This document shows, one piece after another, positions 26,620-35,207 of a stretch of 64,000 bases of DNA. Under the pieces are notes generated by a model. That model made no database searches, was not told the DNA's origin, and saw only the letters and a list, made by a program, of their open reading frames with translations. This stretch comes from Streptomyces sp. Y2F8-2 (GTDB lineage Bacteria; Actinomycetota; Actinomycetes; Streptomycetales; Streptomycetaceae). The DNA lies in contig NZ_BNGS01000002.1 in the NCBI RefSeq assembly GCF_014905555.1, forward strand, positions 620,001-684,000. The letters are read 5' to 3'. Made by a program: the position numbers and the translations under genes. Positions within the stretch are counted from its first letter, which is position 1. Each line of letters opens with the position of its first letter.

Positions 26620-27471
26620 TCAGCCGAGCCTGCCGACCTTTCGGGCGCTCAGGTCGATCACGAAGGAACGGCTGTCGATCCAGGAGCCGTTCGGGATCTT
26701 CGGGAGGAGCCGCACACAGCGGTGCCTGCCGCACTGGTCGAGGACCGCGGGCTGGGCGCCCGGGACCGCCCGGTAGACGATGCCGGTGAGCATCAGCTGA
26801 CCGGGCGAGGTGAGGTCCTTGCCGGTGGCGTCCTTGTAGTCGGCCTTCAGCCCCGCGCCGAGCGGGTCGGCGATGAGCAGCCGGGCCGCCTCGGCGTTCT
26901 CCTCGCGGGTGAGGGGCGGCTGCACACCGTGCCGGGTGCCCGTCCCCTCCACCTTCCCGGAGCGCAGGTCGACGGTCTTGGTGACAAGAGCGTCGCTCTT
27001 GTAGTCGTAGAGCGTGACCTCCGCGCGTCGGGGCGCGTCCGGGTCGTCCAGTTCGTCCGCGTCCGGCTCGGCGATGTCGACGGCGAGGCGTTGTGGACCC
27101 TTCCTGCCCTCGACGTTCTGTCCGGCGGCGAGCTGCGGGCCGCTCAGCGCGATGCGCTCGGCGCGCCGCACCTCGTCGTCGGTCAGCGGGTCGTCGCCCT
27201 TGCCGGTCGCCCCCTCGGCGGGAGCCCGCTCGACGACGCCGGGCCCCACTGACGGGTCCTGCCGGCGGGCGGCGACTCCGCCGCCCTTGCCACCGGACTC
27301 CTCGGCCCCCGCCGAGCCCGGCAGCGTGATCCCGACCATCACGGCGGTCCCTGTCACCGCGATGGCCGCACCCGCCACCACCTTGCCCAGGTGGCGGCGC
27401 ACTGTCCTGCGCACATTTCCCCCTACTCCCCCTGTGGTGCGGGAGTGGCTCGAGCCCCACTGGTTCGGCAC
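26620..27471 (-). CDS. Exported protein resembling copper amine oxidase N2/N3 domains
   Basis: 283 residues: basic N-terminus, hydrophobic export segment about 30-55 (possible Tat or Sec signal; RR pairs precede it), then PLTDDEVRRAERIAL, VTLYDYKSDALVTKTVDL, HGVQPPLTREENAEAARLLIADP, and a C-terminal segment ending RSFVIDLSARKVGRLG. These correspond by eye to the N2 and N3 domains that precede the catalytic domain in copper amine oxidases. It lies upstream of, and in the same direction as, the catalytic-domain gene 179 bp away, so a two-chain enzyme is likely (inference). Confidence 0.55.
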   Translation of the reverse strand: MPNQWGSSHSRTTGGVGGNVRRTVRRHLGKVVAGAAIAVTGTAVMVGITLPGSAGAEESGGKGGGVAARRQDPSVGPGVVERAPAEGATGKGDDPLTDDEVRRAERIALSGPQLAAGQNVEGRKGPQRLAVDIAEPDADELDDPDAPRRAEVTLYDYKSDALVTKTVDLRSGKVEGTGTRHGVQPPLTREENAEAARLLIADPLGAGLKADYKDATGKDLTSPGQLMLTGIVYRAVPGAQPAVLDQCGRHRCVRLLPKIPNGSWIDSRSFVIDLSARKVGRLG

Positions 27472-27727
27472 ACCACGGCGCGCGGTGGTCAGCGCGCGCG
27501 CCGGGTGTGCGCTGGTCGGCCGTTAAGAGGGATGCGGGTGAGAGAAGGTTCCATCGTCGGACGGACAGGAGGGCGCCGCGGACGATTCGCGCCATACTCG
27601 TCACTCGATGAGGGACCGAGCAGGATGAGTCAGGATTCCCGCTCGCTCAGAAGGGGGAGCAGTCACTTTCGGGAACTCGGCCGCAAGGCGCCCCCAGAGG
27701 GCCGGCAAAGCTGGGAGAGTCGAATTC
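27472..27727. other. Divergent intergenic region, amine oxidase operon / glgX
   Basis: 256 bp between divergent genes, presumably with both promoters. It includes slightly AT-richer patches (GTTAAGAGGGATG near 27522) and a GGAGAG ribosome site for glgX. I see no strong palindrome or clear -35/-10 pair. Confidence 0.4.
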
Positions 27728-29836
27728 ATGCAGGTCTGGCCTGGAGAGGCGTATCCGCTCGGCGCCACCTATGACGGTGCCGGGACCAACTTCGCGGTCT
27801 TTTCGGAGGCCGCCGACCGGATCGAGCTGTGTCTGCTGCACGACGACGGCTCGGAGACGGCGGTCGAGCTGCGGGAGACGGACGCGTTCGTCCGCCACGC
27901 GTACCTGCCGGGTGTCATGCCCGGGCAGCGGTACGGGTTCCGGGTACACGGTCCGTACGCCCCCGAGCGGGGGCTGCGCTGCAACTCGGCGAAGCTGCTG
28001 CTCGACCCGTACGCGCGTGCGATCAGCGGCGCGGTGAGGTGGGGCGAGGAGGTGTACGGCTACCCGTTCGGGTCCCCCGACAAGCGCAACGACCTGGACT
28101 CGGCGCCGTACACCATGGCGTCCGTGGTGATCAACCCGTACTTCGACTGGGGCGACGACCGCAGGCCGCGCACCGAGTACCACCGTACGGTGATCTACGA
28201 GGCCCATGTGAAGGGCCTGACGATGCGCCACCCGGCGCTTCCGGACGAGCTGCGCGGCACGTACGCCGCGCTCGCCCACCCGGCCATCATCGAACATCTG
28301 ACCGAGTTGGGCGTCACCGCGCTGGAGCTGATGCCCGTACACCAGTTCGTCAACGACCATCGTCTGGCGGACATGGGCCTGAGCAACTACTGGGGCTACA
28401 ACACGATCGGTTTCTTCGCCCCGCACAACGCGTACGCCTCCTGGGGCGACCGCGGCCAGCAGGTCCTGGAGTTCAAGTCGGCGGTGAAGGCGCTGCACGA
28501 GGCCGGTATCGAGGTCATCCTGGACGTCGTCTACAACCACACCGCCGAGGGCAACCACCTGGGCCCGACGCTGTCCTTCCGGGGCATCGACAACCCCTCG
28601 TACTACCGGCTGGCGGACGATCCCCGGTACTACATGGACACCACCGGGACGGGCAACTCCCTGCTGATGCGCTCGCCCCACGTCCTCCAGCTGATCATGG
28701 ACTCGCTGCGCTACTGGGTCACCGAGATGCACGTGGACGGCTTCCGTTTCGACCTGGCGGCCACCCTCGCACGGCAGTTCCACGAGGTGGACCGGTTGTC
28801 GTCGTTCTTCGACCTGGTGCAGCAGGACCCGGTGGTCTCCCAGGTGAAGCTGATCGCCGAGCCGTGGGACGTCGGCGAGGGCGGCTACCAGGTGGGCAAC
28901 TTCCCGCCCATGTGGACCGAGTGGAACGGCAAGTACCGCGACACCGTGCGCGACCTGTGGCGCGGCGAGCCGCGCACCCTGGCGGAGTTCGCCTCCCGGC
29001 TGACCGGCTCCTCGGACCTCTACCAGGACGACGGACGCCGCCCCCTGGCCTCCATCAACTTCGTGACCTGCCACGACGGCTTCACGCTGCACGACCTGGT
29101 CTCGTACAACGAGAAGCACAACGAGGCCAACGGCGAGGACAACCGCGACGGCGAGAGCTTCAACCGGTCCTGGAACTGCGGCGCCGAGGGCGAGACCGAC
29201 GACCCGGCGGTGCTCGAGCTGCGGGCCCGGCAGATGCGGAACTTCATCGCCACGCTGATGCTCTCCCAGGGCGTGCCGATGCTCAGCCACGGCGACGAGT
29301 TCGCGCGCACGCAGAACGGCAACAACAACGCGTACTGCCAGGACAGCGAGCTCTCCTGGGTCCAGTGGCCGCAGGACGGCAGCGATCTGCTGGAGTTCAC
29401 GCGCGCGATGGTGTGGCTGCGTCGTGACCACCCGGTCTTCCGCCGGCGCCGTTTCTTCCACGGCCGCCCGGTGCAGGGCACGCACGACGAACTGTCCGAC
29501 ATCGCGTGGTTCACCCCGGAGGGTGAGGAGATGACCCAGCGGGACTGGACGTCGGGGCAGGCGAGCGCGCTGACGGTGTTCCTCAACGGCAACGCGATCT
29601 CGGAGCCGGGGCAGCGCGGGGAGCGGATCACGGACGACTCGTTCCTGCTGATGTTCAATCCCTCGCCGAGGACGCTCGAGTTCGTGGTGCCGGTCAACCA
29701 CGGGCGCCAGTGGCAGGTGGTCGTCGACACGGCCGTCCCGGAGGGGCTGCCGCCGGGCACCGGTACGAAGATCGAGGCCGGGGGCCGGCTGACTCTCGTG
29801 GACCGGAGCCTGGTGGTGCTGCAGCGGCCGGACTAG
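27728..29836 (+). CDS. glgX: Glycogen debranching enzyme
   Basis: 702 residues: N-terminal CBM48 (GATYDGAGTNFAVFSEAADRIELCL) then a GH13 isoamylase-type barrel with DVVYNHTAEG, nucleophile Asp in VDGFRFDLA, acid Glu in LIAEPWDVG and the third Asp in FVTCHDGFTL. It removes alpha-1,6 branches from limit dextrins in the cytoplasm, releasing maltodextrins that TreY and TreZ (same region) convert to trehalose. Confidence 0.95.
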   Translation: MQVWPGEAYPLGATYDGAGTNFAVFSEAADRIELCLLHDDGSETAVELRETDAFVRHAYLPGVMPGQRYGFRVHGPYAPERGLRCNSAKLLLDPYARAISGAVRWGEEVYGYPFGSPDKRNDLDSAPYTMASVVINPYFDWGDDRRPRTEYHRTVIYEAHVKGLTMRHPALPDELRGTYAALAHPAIIEHLTELGVTALELMPVHQFVNDHRLADMGLSNYWGYNTIGFFAPHNAYASWGDRGQQVLEFKSAVKALHEAGIEVILDVVYNHTAEGNHLGPTLSFRGIDNPSYYRLADDPRYYMDTTGTGNSLLMRSPHVLQLIMDSLRYWVTEMHVDGFRFDLAATLARQFHEVDRLSSFFDLVQQDPVVSQVKLIAEPWDVGEGGYQVGNFPPMWTEWNGKYRDTVRDLWRGEPRTLAEFASRLTGSSDLYQDDGRRPLASINFVTCHDGFTLHDLVSYNEKHNEANGEDNRDGESFNRSWNCGAEGETDDPAVLELRARQMRNFIATLMLSQGVPMLSHGDEFARTQNGNNNAYCQDSELSWVQWPQDGSDLLEFTRAMVWLRRDHPVFRRRRFFHGRPVQGTHDELSDIAWFTPEGEEMTQRDWTSGQASALTVFLNGNAISEPGQRGERITDDSFLLMFNPSPRTLEFVVPVNHGRQWQVVVDTAVPEGLPPGTGTKIEAGGRLTLVDRSLVVLQRPD

Positions 29837-29946
29837 CCGGTGGTCCGGTCGCGGGGCACGCGCGCGTGGCGGACGTTTTCCGTGGGCGGCCGGGTCGGCG
29901 GCGCGTCGATGACACGAAAGGCGGCGGGGCGGGTACGTAGCTTTCC

Positions 29947-32298
29947 ATGACACCTGAGCGTCCCGGCCCGACGGTGCCCACGGCCACGTACCGGTTGCAG
30001 TTGCAGCCGCGGTTCCCGTTCGGTGCGGCGGAGGCGGCCGTGCCGTACCTGGCCGCCCTCGGCGTCTCGCACCTGCATCTGTCGCCGATCCTTCAGGCCG
30101 TCCCGGGCTCGGCGCACGGCTACGACGTCGTCGACCACGCGCGCGTGCGGGACGAGCTCGGCGGCGAGGCGGGGCTGCGCTCCCTGGCGCGCACGGCGCG
30201 GGAGCACGGGCTGGGCCTGGTCGTGGACATCGTGCCCAACCACATGGCCGCCTTCCCCCGCCACAACCGGGCCCTGTGGGAGGTGCTGCGCGAGGGCCCG
30301 GCGTCGCCGTACGCCCGCTGGTTCGACATCGACTGGGACGCGCAGGGCGGACAGCTGCTGGTGCCGGTCCTGGGGGGCCGGCTCGGCGAGGTGATCGAGG
30401 ACCTCAAGGTCGACGGAGACGTGCTGCGCTACCACGAGCACGTCTTCCCGTTGCGCGAGGGCACCGGGAGACTGCCGCTGCCCCAGCTGATCGACGCCCA
30501 GTGGTACCGCCCGGTGTGGTGGCGGCTGGCCCGTACCGAGCTGAACTACCGGCGGTTCTTCAGCATCTCCGAGCTGATCGGGGTGCGCGTGGAGGACCCG
30601 GAGGTCTTCGCCGCGACCCACGGCACGCTGCTGCGGCTGCTCGACGAAGGCGTCGTCGACGGTCTGCGCATCGACCATCCGGACGGTCTCGCGGACCCGG
30701 AGGTGTATCTGCGCCGGCTCGATACGGCCACCGGCGGGCGCTGGACGGTCGTCGAGAAGATCCTCGCCGACGGCGAGCACCTGCCCACCGCCTGGCCGGT
30801 CGCGGGCACCACCGGGTACGACGCGCTGCGGCACGTGGACGGACTCTTCACGGACCCCGAGGGCGCCGAAGAGCTGCTCGGCCACTACCGGCTCTTCGCC
30901 ATCCCGCGCGGCGACCGCGGCGGCCAGTGGGCCTCGACGGTGCGGCGCGCCGCCTACGAGGTGGTCACGCACGAACTGGCGACCGAGGTGGAGCGCCTCA
31001 CCCGCGTGGCGGGCCGGCTGTGCGCCACGTCCCCGGACCCGGCGCTGCGCGACCACGCGCCCTGGGCGCTGCACACCGCGCTGCGGGAACTCCTGGTCCG
31101 CATGGAGGTGTACCGGCCGTACGCCTCCCAGGACGCCGCCGAGGTGGTCACCGAGGCGGCCGCCGCCGAGGCCCGGGCCGCGTTCACGGTGCCCGAGGAG
31201 GCGCACGCGGTGACCGTCGTGCGCGACCTGGTGCTGGGGCGGGCCGGCGAGGGGCCCGACCTCGAGGAGTTCCGGGCCCGGTTCGCGCAGACGGCGTCGG
31301 CGCTGCGCGCCAAGTCCGTGGAGGACACGGCGTTCTACCGCTACGTGCCGCTGCTGTCGGCGAACGAGGTGGGCGGCGAGCCCGGCGCACCGGCCGTCGC
31401 CCCGGAGGACTTCCACGCGTACTGCGCGCGCGTGCAGCGCGACTGGCCCGTCACCGGGACCGCGCTGTCGACGCACGACACCAAGCGCAGCGCGGACGTG
31501 CGGGCGGCGATCTCGGTGCTCACGCAGTGCCCGCAACGCTGGGACGACGTACTGGCCGAGGCGACCCGCGCGGACGGCGACGCGCCCGACCCGCAGCTGG
31601 CCTGGGCGGCCTGGCAGACGCTGTTCGGGCTCGGTCAGGCGGACGAGGAGCGCCTGAAGGGGGCGCTGCTCAAGCATGTGCGGGAGGCGGGGCTGCACAC
31701 CTCGTGGACCGAACAGGACCCGGCCTACGAGGAGGCGGTGGCGGCTTTCGTCTCGGGAGGTCCGTGCGGGGCGCCGGGACGGCTCGTGACGGCCCTGAGG
31801 GACGAGCTGGCACCGCACATCCTGGCGAACGTCCTGGGGACCGCGCTGGTCCAGCTGACGATGCCGGGCGTGCCCGACGTCTACCAGGGCACCGAGGGCG
31901 AGTACCGTGCGCTGGTCGACCCGGACAACCGGCAGCCGTTCGCACCGCAGCAGACGGCCTCGGACAAGGCGGACCTCACCAGAGCCGCGCTGCTCCTGCG
32001 CCGGCGGCGCCCGGAGGTCTTCGGCGCCTCGGCGACGTACGCGCCGCTGGCGGCCGAGGGCCCGGGTGCCGCGCACTGCGTGGCCTTCGTGCGCTCGGGT
32101 GAGGTGCTCACGGCGGTCACGCGACTGTCGCTGCGGCTGGCGGAGGCGGGCGGCTGGCGCGACACGTCCCTCCCACTGCCGCCCGGCCGCTGGGCCGACG
32201 CGCTGGCACCGGAGCGGGAGTACGAGGGGCACACGCGAGTGGCGGACCTGTTCGCGCGGCTGCCGGTGGCGCTGCTGGAGCGGGTCGGCGGGCGTTGA
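29947..32298 (+). CDS. treY: Malto-oligosyltrehalose synthase
   Basis: 783 residues, full length. GH13 motifs: VDIVPNHMA, nucleophile in DGLRIDHPDGLADP, acid in VEKILADGE, and LSTHDTKRSADVR late in the chain. It turns the reducing end of maltodextrins into a trehalose unit. It begins 111 bp after glgX and works with treZ about 3 kb downstream. Confidence 0.95.
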   Translation: MTPERPGPTVPTATYRLQLQPRFPFGAAEAAVPYLAALGVSHLHLSPILQAVPGSAHGYDVVDHARVRDELGGEAGLRSLARTAREHGLGLVVDIVPNHMAAFPRHNRALWEVLREGPASPYARWFDIDWDAQGGQLLVPVLGGRLGEVIEDLKVDGDVLRYHEHVFPLREGTGRLPLPQLIDAQWYRPVWWRLARTELNYRRFFSISELIGVRVEDPEVFAATHGTLLRLLDEGVVDGLRIDHPDGLADPEVYLRRLDTATGGRWTVVEKILADGEHLPTAWPVAGTTGYDALRHVDGLFTDPEGAEELLGHYRLFAIPRGDRGGQWASTVRRAAYEVVTHELATEVERLTRVAGRLCATSPDPALRDHAPWALHTALRELLVRMEVYRPYASQDAAEVVTEAAAAEARAAFTVPEEAHAVTVVRDLVLGRAGEGPDLEEFRARFAQTASALRAKSVEDTAFYRYVPLLSANEVGGEPGAPAVAPEDFHAYCARVQRDWPVTGTALSTHDTKRSADVRAAISVLTQCPQRWDDVLAEATRADGDAPDPQLAWAAWQTLFGLGQADEERLKGALLKHVREAGLHTSWTEQDPAYEEAVAAFVSGGPCGAPGRLVTALRDELAPHILANVLGTALVQLTMPGVPDVYQGTEGEYRALVDPDNRQPFAPQQTASDKADLTRAALLLRRRRPEVFGASATYAPLAAEGPGAAHCVAFVRSGEVLTAVTRLSLRLAEAGGWRDTSLPLPPGRWADALAPEREYEGHTRVADLFARLPVALLERVGGR

Positions 32299-32300
32299 CG

Positions 32301-32350
32301 CCGTGCCCCTGTGCGCCGTCCGAAGCGTTCCTCACCCTCGCGGGGCACGG
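32301..32350. terminator. Possible bidirectional hairpin between treY and the SSI gene
   Basis: CCGTGCCCC (32301-32309) pairs with GGGGCACGG (32342-32350) across a 32-nt loop between convergent genes. The loop is long and there is no T-run, so this is tentative. Confidence 0.35.
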
Positions 32351-32399
32351 GCTGCACCAGCGATGAGCCCGCGCCTCCGCGCACGCGCGCGTGGGGTCG

Positions 32400-32888
32400 T
32401 CAGCTCCTTCCCCACGTGCGTGGGGCGCCGGTGACGGCCCCGGGTGCGTGGCGACCGCCCGGCACGGTGCGGGCCGGCGTCTGGTCCGACAGTGCGAACA
32501 CCGCGCCGGTCTTCGCGCTCAGGTCGCAACTGTTCGCGAAGGTGTGGGTGTATTCCACCTTGTGGCCGTTCCACTCGCCGCGCGCGGAGACGGTCACGGG
32601 GGCGTAGAGCATCGTGCAGTAGGACCGCTCGGGGGGGATGCGGCGGATGTCCCCCTGCACGGCGGCCAGTTGGTCGCAGGCCTGGGCGGCCCGTGTGTGT
32701 CCCTGGGGCGGGTCGCAGATCAGGAGCGTGCCGCGGACGTCCCGGGAACGGGCGTCACCCTTGGTGACCGTCAGATAGAGCCAGTTCCCGCTGGTGGCCG
32801 GCCGGGGCACGGCCTGGGCCGGTGTCGCGATGAGCAAGGCGGTCGCGGCGAGCAGGGCGCCGCGCAGGGCCAGGATCGTCTTGTTCAT
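32400..32888 (-). CDS. Streptomyces subtilisin inhibitor (SSI) family protein with C-terminal extension
   Basis: 162 residues. The signal peptide cleaves after TPAQA (about 26). The SSI fold has its four cysteines in the contexts LICDPP, QACDQL, YCTMLY and NSCDL, and the reactive site is CTM-LY, so P1 is Met, suited to subtilisin-like proteases. Family members normally end soon after VFAF; here the frame reads GAVFAL and continues for about 31 residues, running through a small palindrome (32410-32425) before stopping. The start overlaps the M14 peptidase stop (ATGA), so protease and inhibitor are co-translated. Confidence 0.85.
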   Translation of the reverse strand: MNKTILALRGALLAATALLIATPAQAVPRPATSGNWLYLTVTKGDARSRDVRGTLLICDPPQGHTRAAQACDQLAAVQGDIRRIPPERSYCTMLYAPVTVSARGEWNGHKVEYTHTFANSCDLSAKTGAVFALSDQTPARTVPGGRHAPGAVTGAPRTWGRS

Positions 32889-34237
32889 TCCCTGTGCATC
32901 GGCACCGCGGGCGCCGAACCCCAGTCCTTCTCACCCGAATGGGAGCGTACGGCCGTGTACTGCCCGGCGAGTTCGAAGGCGGCGAGCACCACGCGCGCCT
33001 GGTACTCGGCCTGGCGTGCCACGGGGATCCAGCGTGCGCCGTAGCCGTCGTGGTAGTCGGCGCACCAGGCGTCGATCAGCCGGTCAAGTTCGGGCAGCGC
33101 ATCCGCCGCCGCGCGCCCGGCGGCCCTGGCGAGCTGGTGCAGCAGCCCCGCGGTGCGCAGCGCGACCCGGCGGCCCGAGATGCCGAGAGCGGTCAGCCGT
33201 GCGGTGTCCAGCGGCGGCAGCGGCCGCTGACCGGCGCCGTACAGGTCGGGGTCCCAGGAGTCGGCGAGTCCGGGTCCAACCAGTAAATAGTCGTCCACCG
33301 GGGCGAGCAGCCGGGCCGCGTCCGGCACGGCGTCCAGGTGGGGGCGGACGCGGGCCAGCAGCCCCTCCAGAAGGCGCGTGTCGCGGCGCAGCGTGCCGCT
33401 GACGGTCCGCAGGACCGCGTCGGGGTCGGCGAGCGGTGAGGGGTCCTCCACGGCCGCCACGCCCCACATGGGCGCCTCCACGACCGCGGTGACGGTGCCG
33501 TAGCGGTGCGGGTGGAACCAGGTCGACTCGACCGCTGCCTCCGTGATCGCCGCGGCGAGGTCGCCGCGGCGCGGGGGCGGGATGCGGTACACGGCGGGCC
33601 CGAGGAGCGGCCAGTACAGGGTGTCGTACGGGCCGAGCTCCCGCGGGATGCCGAACCGGGCCGCGGCGTGGGCGAGCCGCTGGGCCATGCCGGGCAGGTC
33701 GTGGGTCAGTTCGACGAAGCCGCCGCCGACATCGACGCCGTGCAGGGAGCACTGGAAGAAGGGCCGCAGTTCGTCCTGGAGGTCGAGCAGGGCGCGGGTC
33801 TCGGGCAGGGCGGCGTGCTCGGCGCCGTCGGGCAGCCACTCGGGCTGTTCGAGGAAGCCGGGGCGGAAGAAGTTCCGGAAGTACCGGCCGAGGGTGTACG
33901 GGCCGGACAGCCAGCCCTCGTTGCGCCGGGCGCCGTCGGGGTCGAGGCACAGCAGCAGGTTCCAGGTGGTGTCGGCGTCCCGGCCGAGCCGGGGGTCGGC
34001 CAACGCCCGTTCGGCCAGGCGCAGGGCGGTGGCGCCGCCGACGGGCTCGTTGGCGTGCGGTCCGGCGACGACGAGGGCGTGGCGGCTGCCGTGGCCGACG
34101 GACAGGAGCCACAGGGGCGTGCCGCCGCGGGACGCGCCCACGCGGCGGAGCCGGGCGTCGCGCGGGTGACCGGCGGCCAGCGCGGCGGCACGGGCGCCGA
34201 GTTCGTCCACGGTCGGGTAGCGGAGGAGGGGCGGCAG
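32885..34237 (-). CDS. M14-family zinc carboxypeptidase-like peptidase
   Basis: The fold contains VVAGPHANEPVGG (zinc His and Glu of HxxE), LLLCLDPDGARRNEGW, and CSLHGVDVGGGF with the third zinc His. There is no signal peptide, so it is probably cytoplasmic. A GTG at 34210 gives 441 residues, but the only good ribosome site (GGGGAGG, 34244-34250) lies 6 nt before an in-frame CTG at 34237, giving 450 residues beginning LPPLLRYPTVDELG. I therefore favour the CTG start. Co-translated with the SSI inhibitor. Confidence 0.8.
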   Translation of the reverse strand: MPPLLRYPTVDELGARAAALAAGHPRDARLRRVGASRGGTPLWLLSVGHGSRHALVVAGPHANEPVGGATALRLAERALADPRLGRDADTTWNLLLCLDPDGARRNEGWLSGPYTLGRYFRNFFRPGFLEQPEWLPDGAEHAALPETRALLDLQDELRPFFQCSLHGVDVGGGFVELTHDLPGMAQRLAHAAARFGIPRELGPYDTLYWPLLGPAVYRIPPPRRGDLAAAITEAAVESTWFHPHRYGTVTAVVEAPMWGVAAVEDPSPLADPDAVLRTVSGTLRRDTRLLEGLLARVRPHLDAVPDAARLLAPVDDYLLVGPGLADSWDPDLYGAGQRPLPPLDTARLTALGISGRRVALRTAGLLHQLARAAGRAAADALPELDRLIDAWCADYHDGYGARWIPVARQAEYQARVVLAAFELAGQYTAVRSHSGEKDWGSAPAVPMHRE

Positions 34238-34390
34238 GGCACACCTCCCCTATGTGGTGCCGTCGATTCACCTGCTGTACATGGCGTACGCACAGTCAGT
34301 CACGGCTGGGCAGGTACGTCAACACCGTGGGGCGTACCGAAGGTGGGGTGGCGGAGGGACGGCACTCCGACGGCGTAACGCGCTCGGCGC

Positions 34391-34450
34391 GGCAGACCGC
34401 GCCCTCGCCCCGCTCCGGGCGGCAGACCGCGCGCCGTGGCCCCGCTCCGG
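34391..34450. repeat. Short tandem repeat in the intergenic region
   Basis: Two roughly 30 bp units, each starting GGCAGACCGCGC and ending with CCCCGCTCCGG, followed by a partial third (CGGCAGG). The 245 bp region 34238-34482 also holds the M14 ribosome site and presumably its promoter; nothing else is clear in it. Confidence 0.5.
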
Positions 34451-34482
34451 CCCGGCAGGCCGGTCCGCGCGGGGAGGGCGCC

Positions 34483-35034
34483 CTACTCCGACGCCAGGCG
34501 GAACGTCATCCTCCCGAAGCCGACCTGGTCGCCCTCGCGGACGACCGCGGCGCCGATCACCCTGCGGCCGTTGACGGTCGTGCCGTTCGTGGAGCCGAGG
34601 TCGCGCAGTATCCACAGGCCGCCCTGGCGGCTGAGTTCGGCGTGCACACGGGAGACCGTCTCGTGGCTGAGCCTGAGGCCGCTCGCGGGGTCGCGGCCGA
34701 TCCGCAGCGGGTAGGGCCGGTCCGGGTGGGGCAGCAGCAGCTTGGGCAGCCGCTCGGCCTGCCAGGCCCGCCGCAGCCGTACGGTGAACCCGGAGACCGC
34801 CTCCACGGTCTCGAACACGATCCGCGACCAGCGCTTCTCGGTGGGCAGATCGGCGGTGAGCGCGGCCAGCTCGTGCGGCTGCCGGGCGACCAGGGCCAAC
34901 TCCATGCGCCGGAGGAAGGTGTCGTGCGACAGACGCCCCAGGGCGACGCCGTCGCGGAGCACCTTCAGCGCCCTGTCGCGTTCGGCGTCCGAGAGCCGCG
35001 CGGGGTACGTGTGGAACTCGTAGGACGACGTCAC
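34483..35034 (-). CDS. DUF1707 and FHA domain protein
   Basis: 183 residues: DUF1707 at the N-terminus (RLSDAERDRALKVLRDGVALGRLSHDTFLRRMELAL) and a C-terminal FHA domain (LRIGRDPASGLRL, VSRVHAEL, LGSTNGTTVNG) that binds phosphothreonine. It probably reads Ser/Thr kinase signals. Divergent from treZ. Confidence 0.9.
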   Translation of the reverse strand: MTSSYEFHTYPARLSDAERDRALKVLRDGVALGRLSHDTFLRRMELALVARQPHELAALTADLPTEKRWSRIVFETVEAVSGFTVRLRRAWQAERLPKLLLPHPDRPYPLRIGRDPASGLRLSHETVSRVHAELSRQGGLWILRDLGSTNGTTVNGRRVIGAAVVREGDQVGFGRMTFRLASE

Positions 35035-35207
35035 GGACGTGATTGTCGGTCAGTCGGCCCGGAGGTGTCCAGAAGACGCAAAGAGTGGCCCAAGCCGCCG
35101 TCAGGGTCGTTCCGTGTGACGAAAGGGTCGATCCGGCGGCGAAGTGATCGCTTTTTGACGCACCATGGACGGACTACATCACGATGGGCAGACGAGGGGG
35201 AACGTCA

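Noticed and set aside
26441..27604. An extended N-terminus for the copper amine oxidase from the open frame running to 27604
   Set aside because: A clear signal peptide begins at ATG 26440 with CAGGAG upstream, and the extension overlaps the real upstream gene in another frame.
32374..32425. CGCGCGTGGGG/CCCCACGTGCGTGGGG sequences as CRISPR repeats
   Set aside because: Only one palindrome and one partial match, with no regular spacing or spacers.
34391..34450. The two-unit tandem repeat as a regulatory array
   Set aside because: Only two imperfect units in simple GC-rich sequence; too little to claim function.
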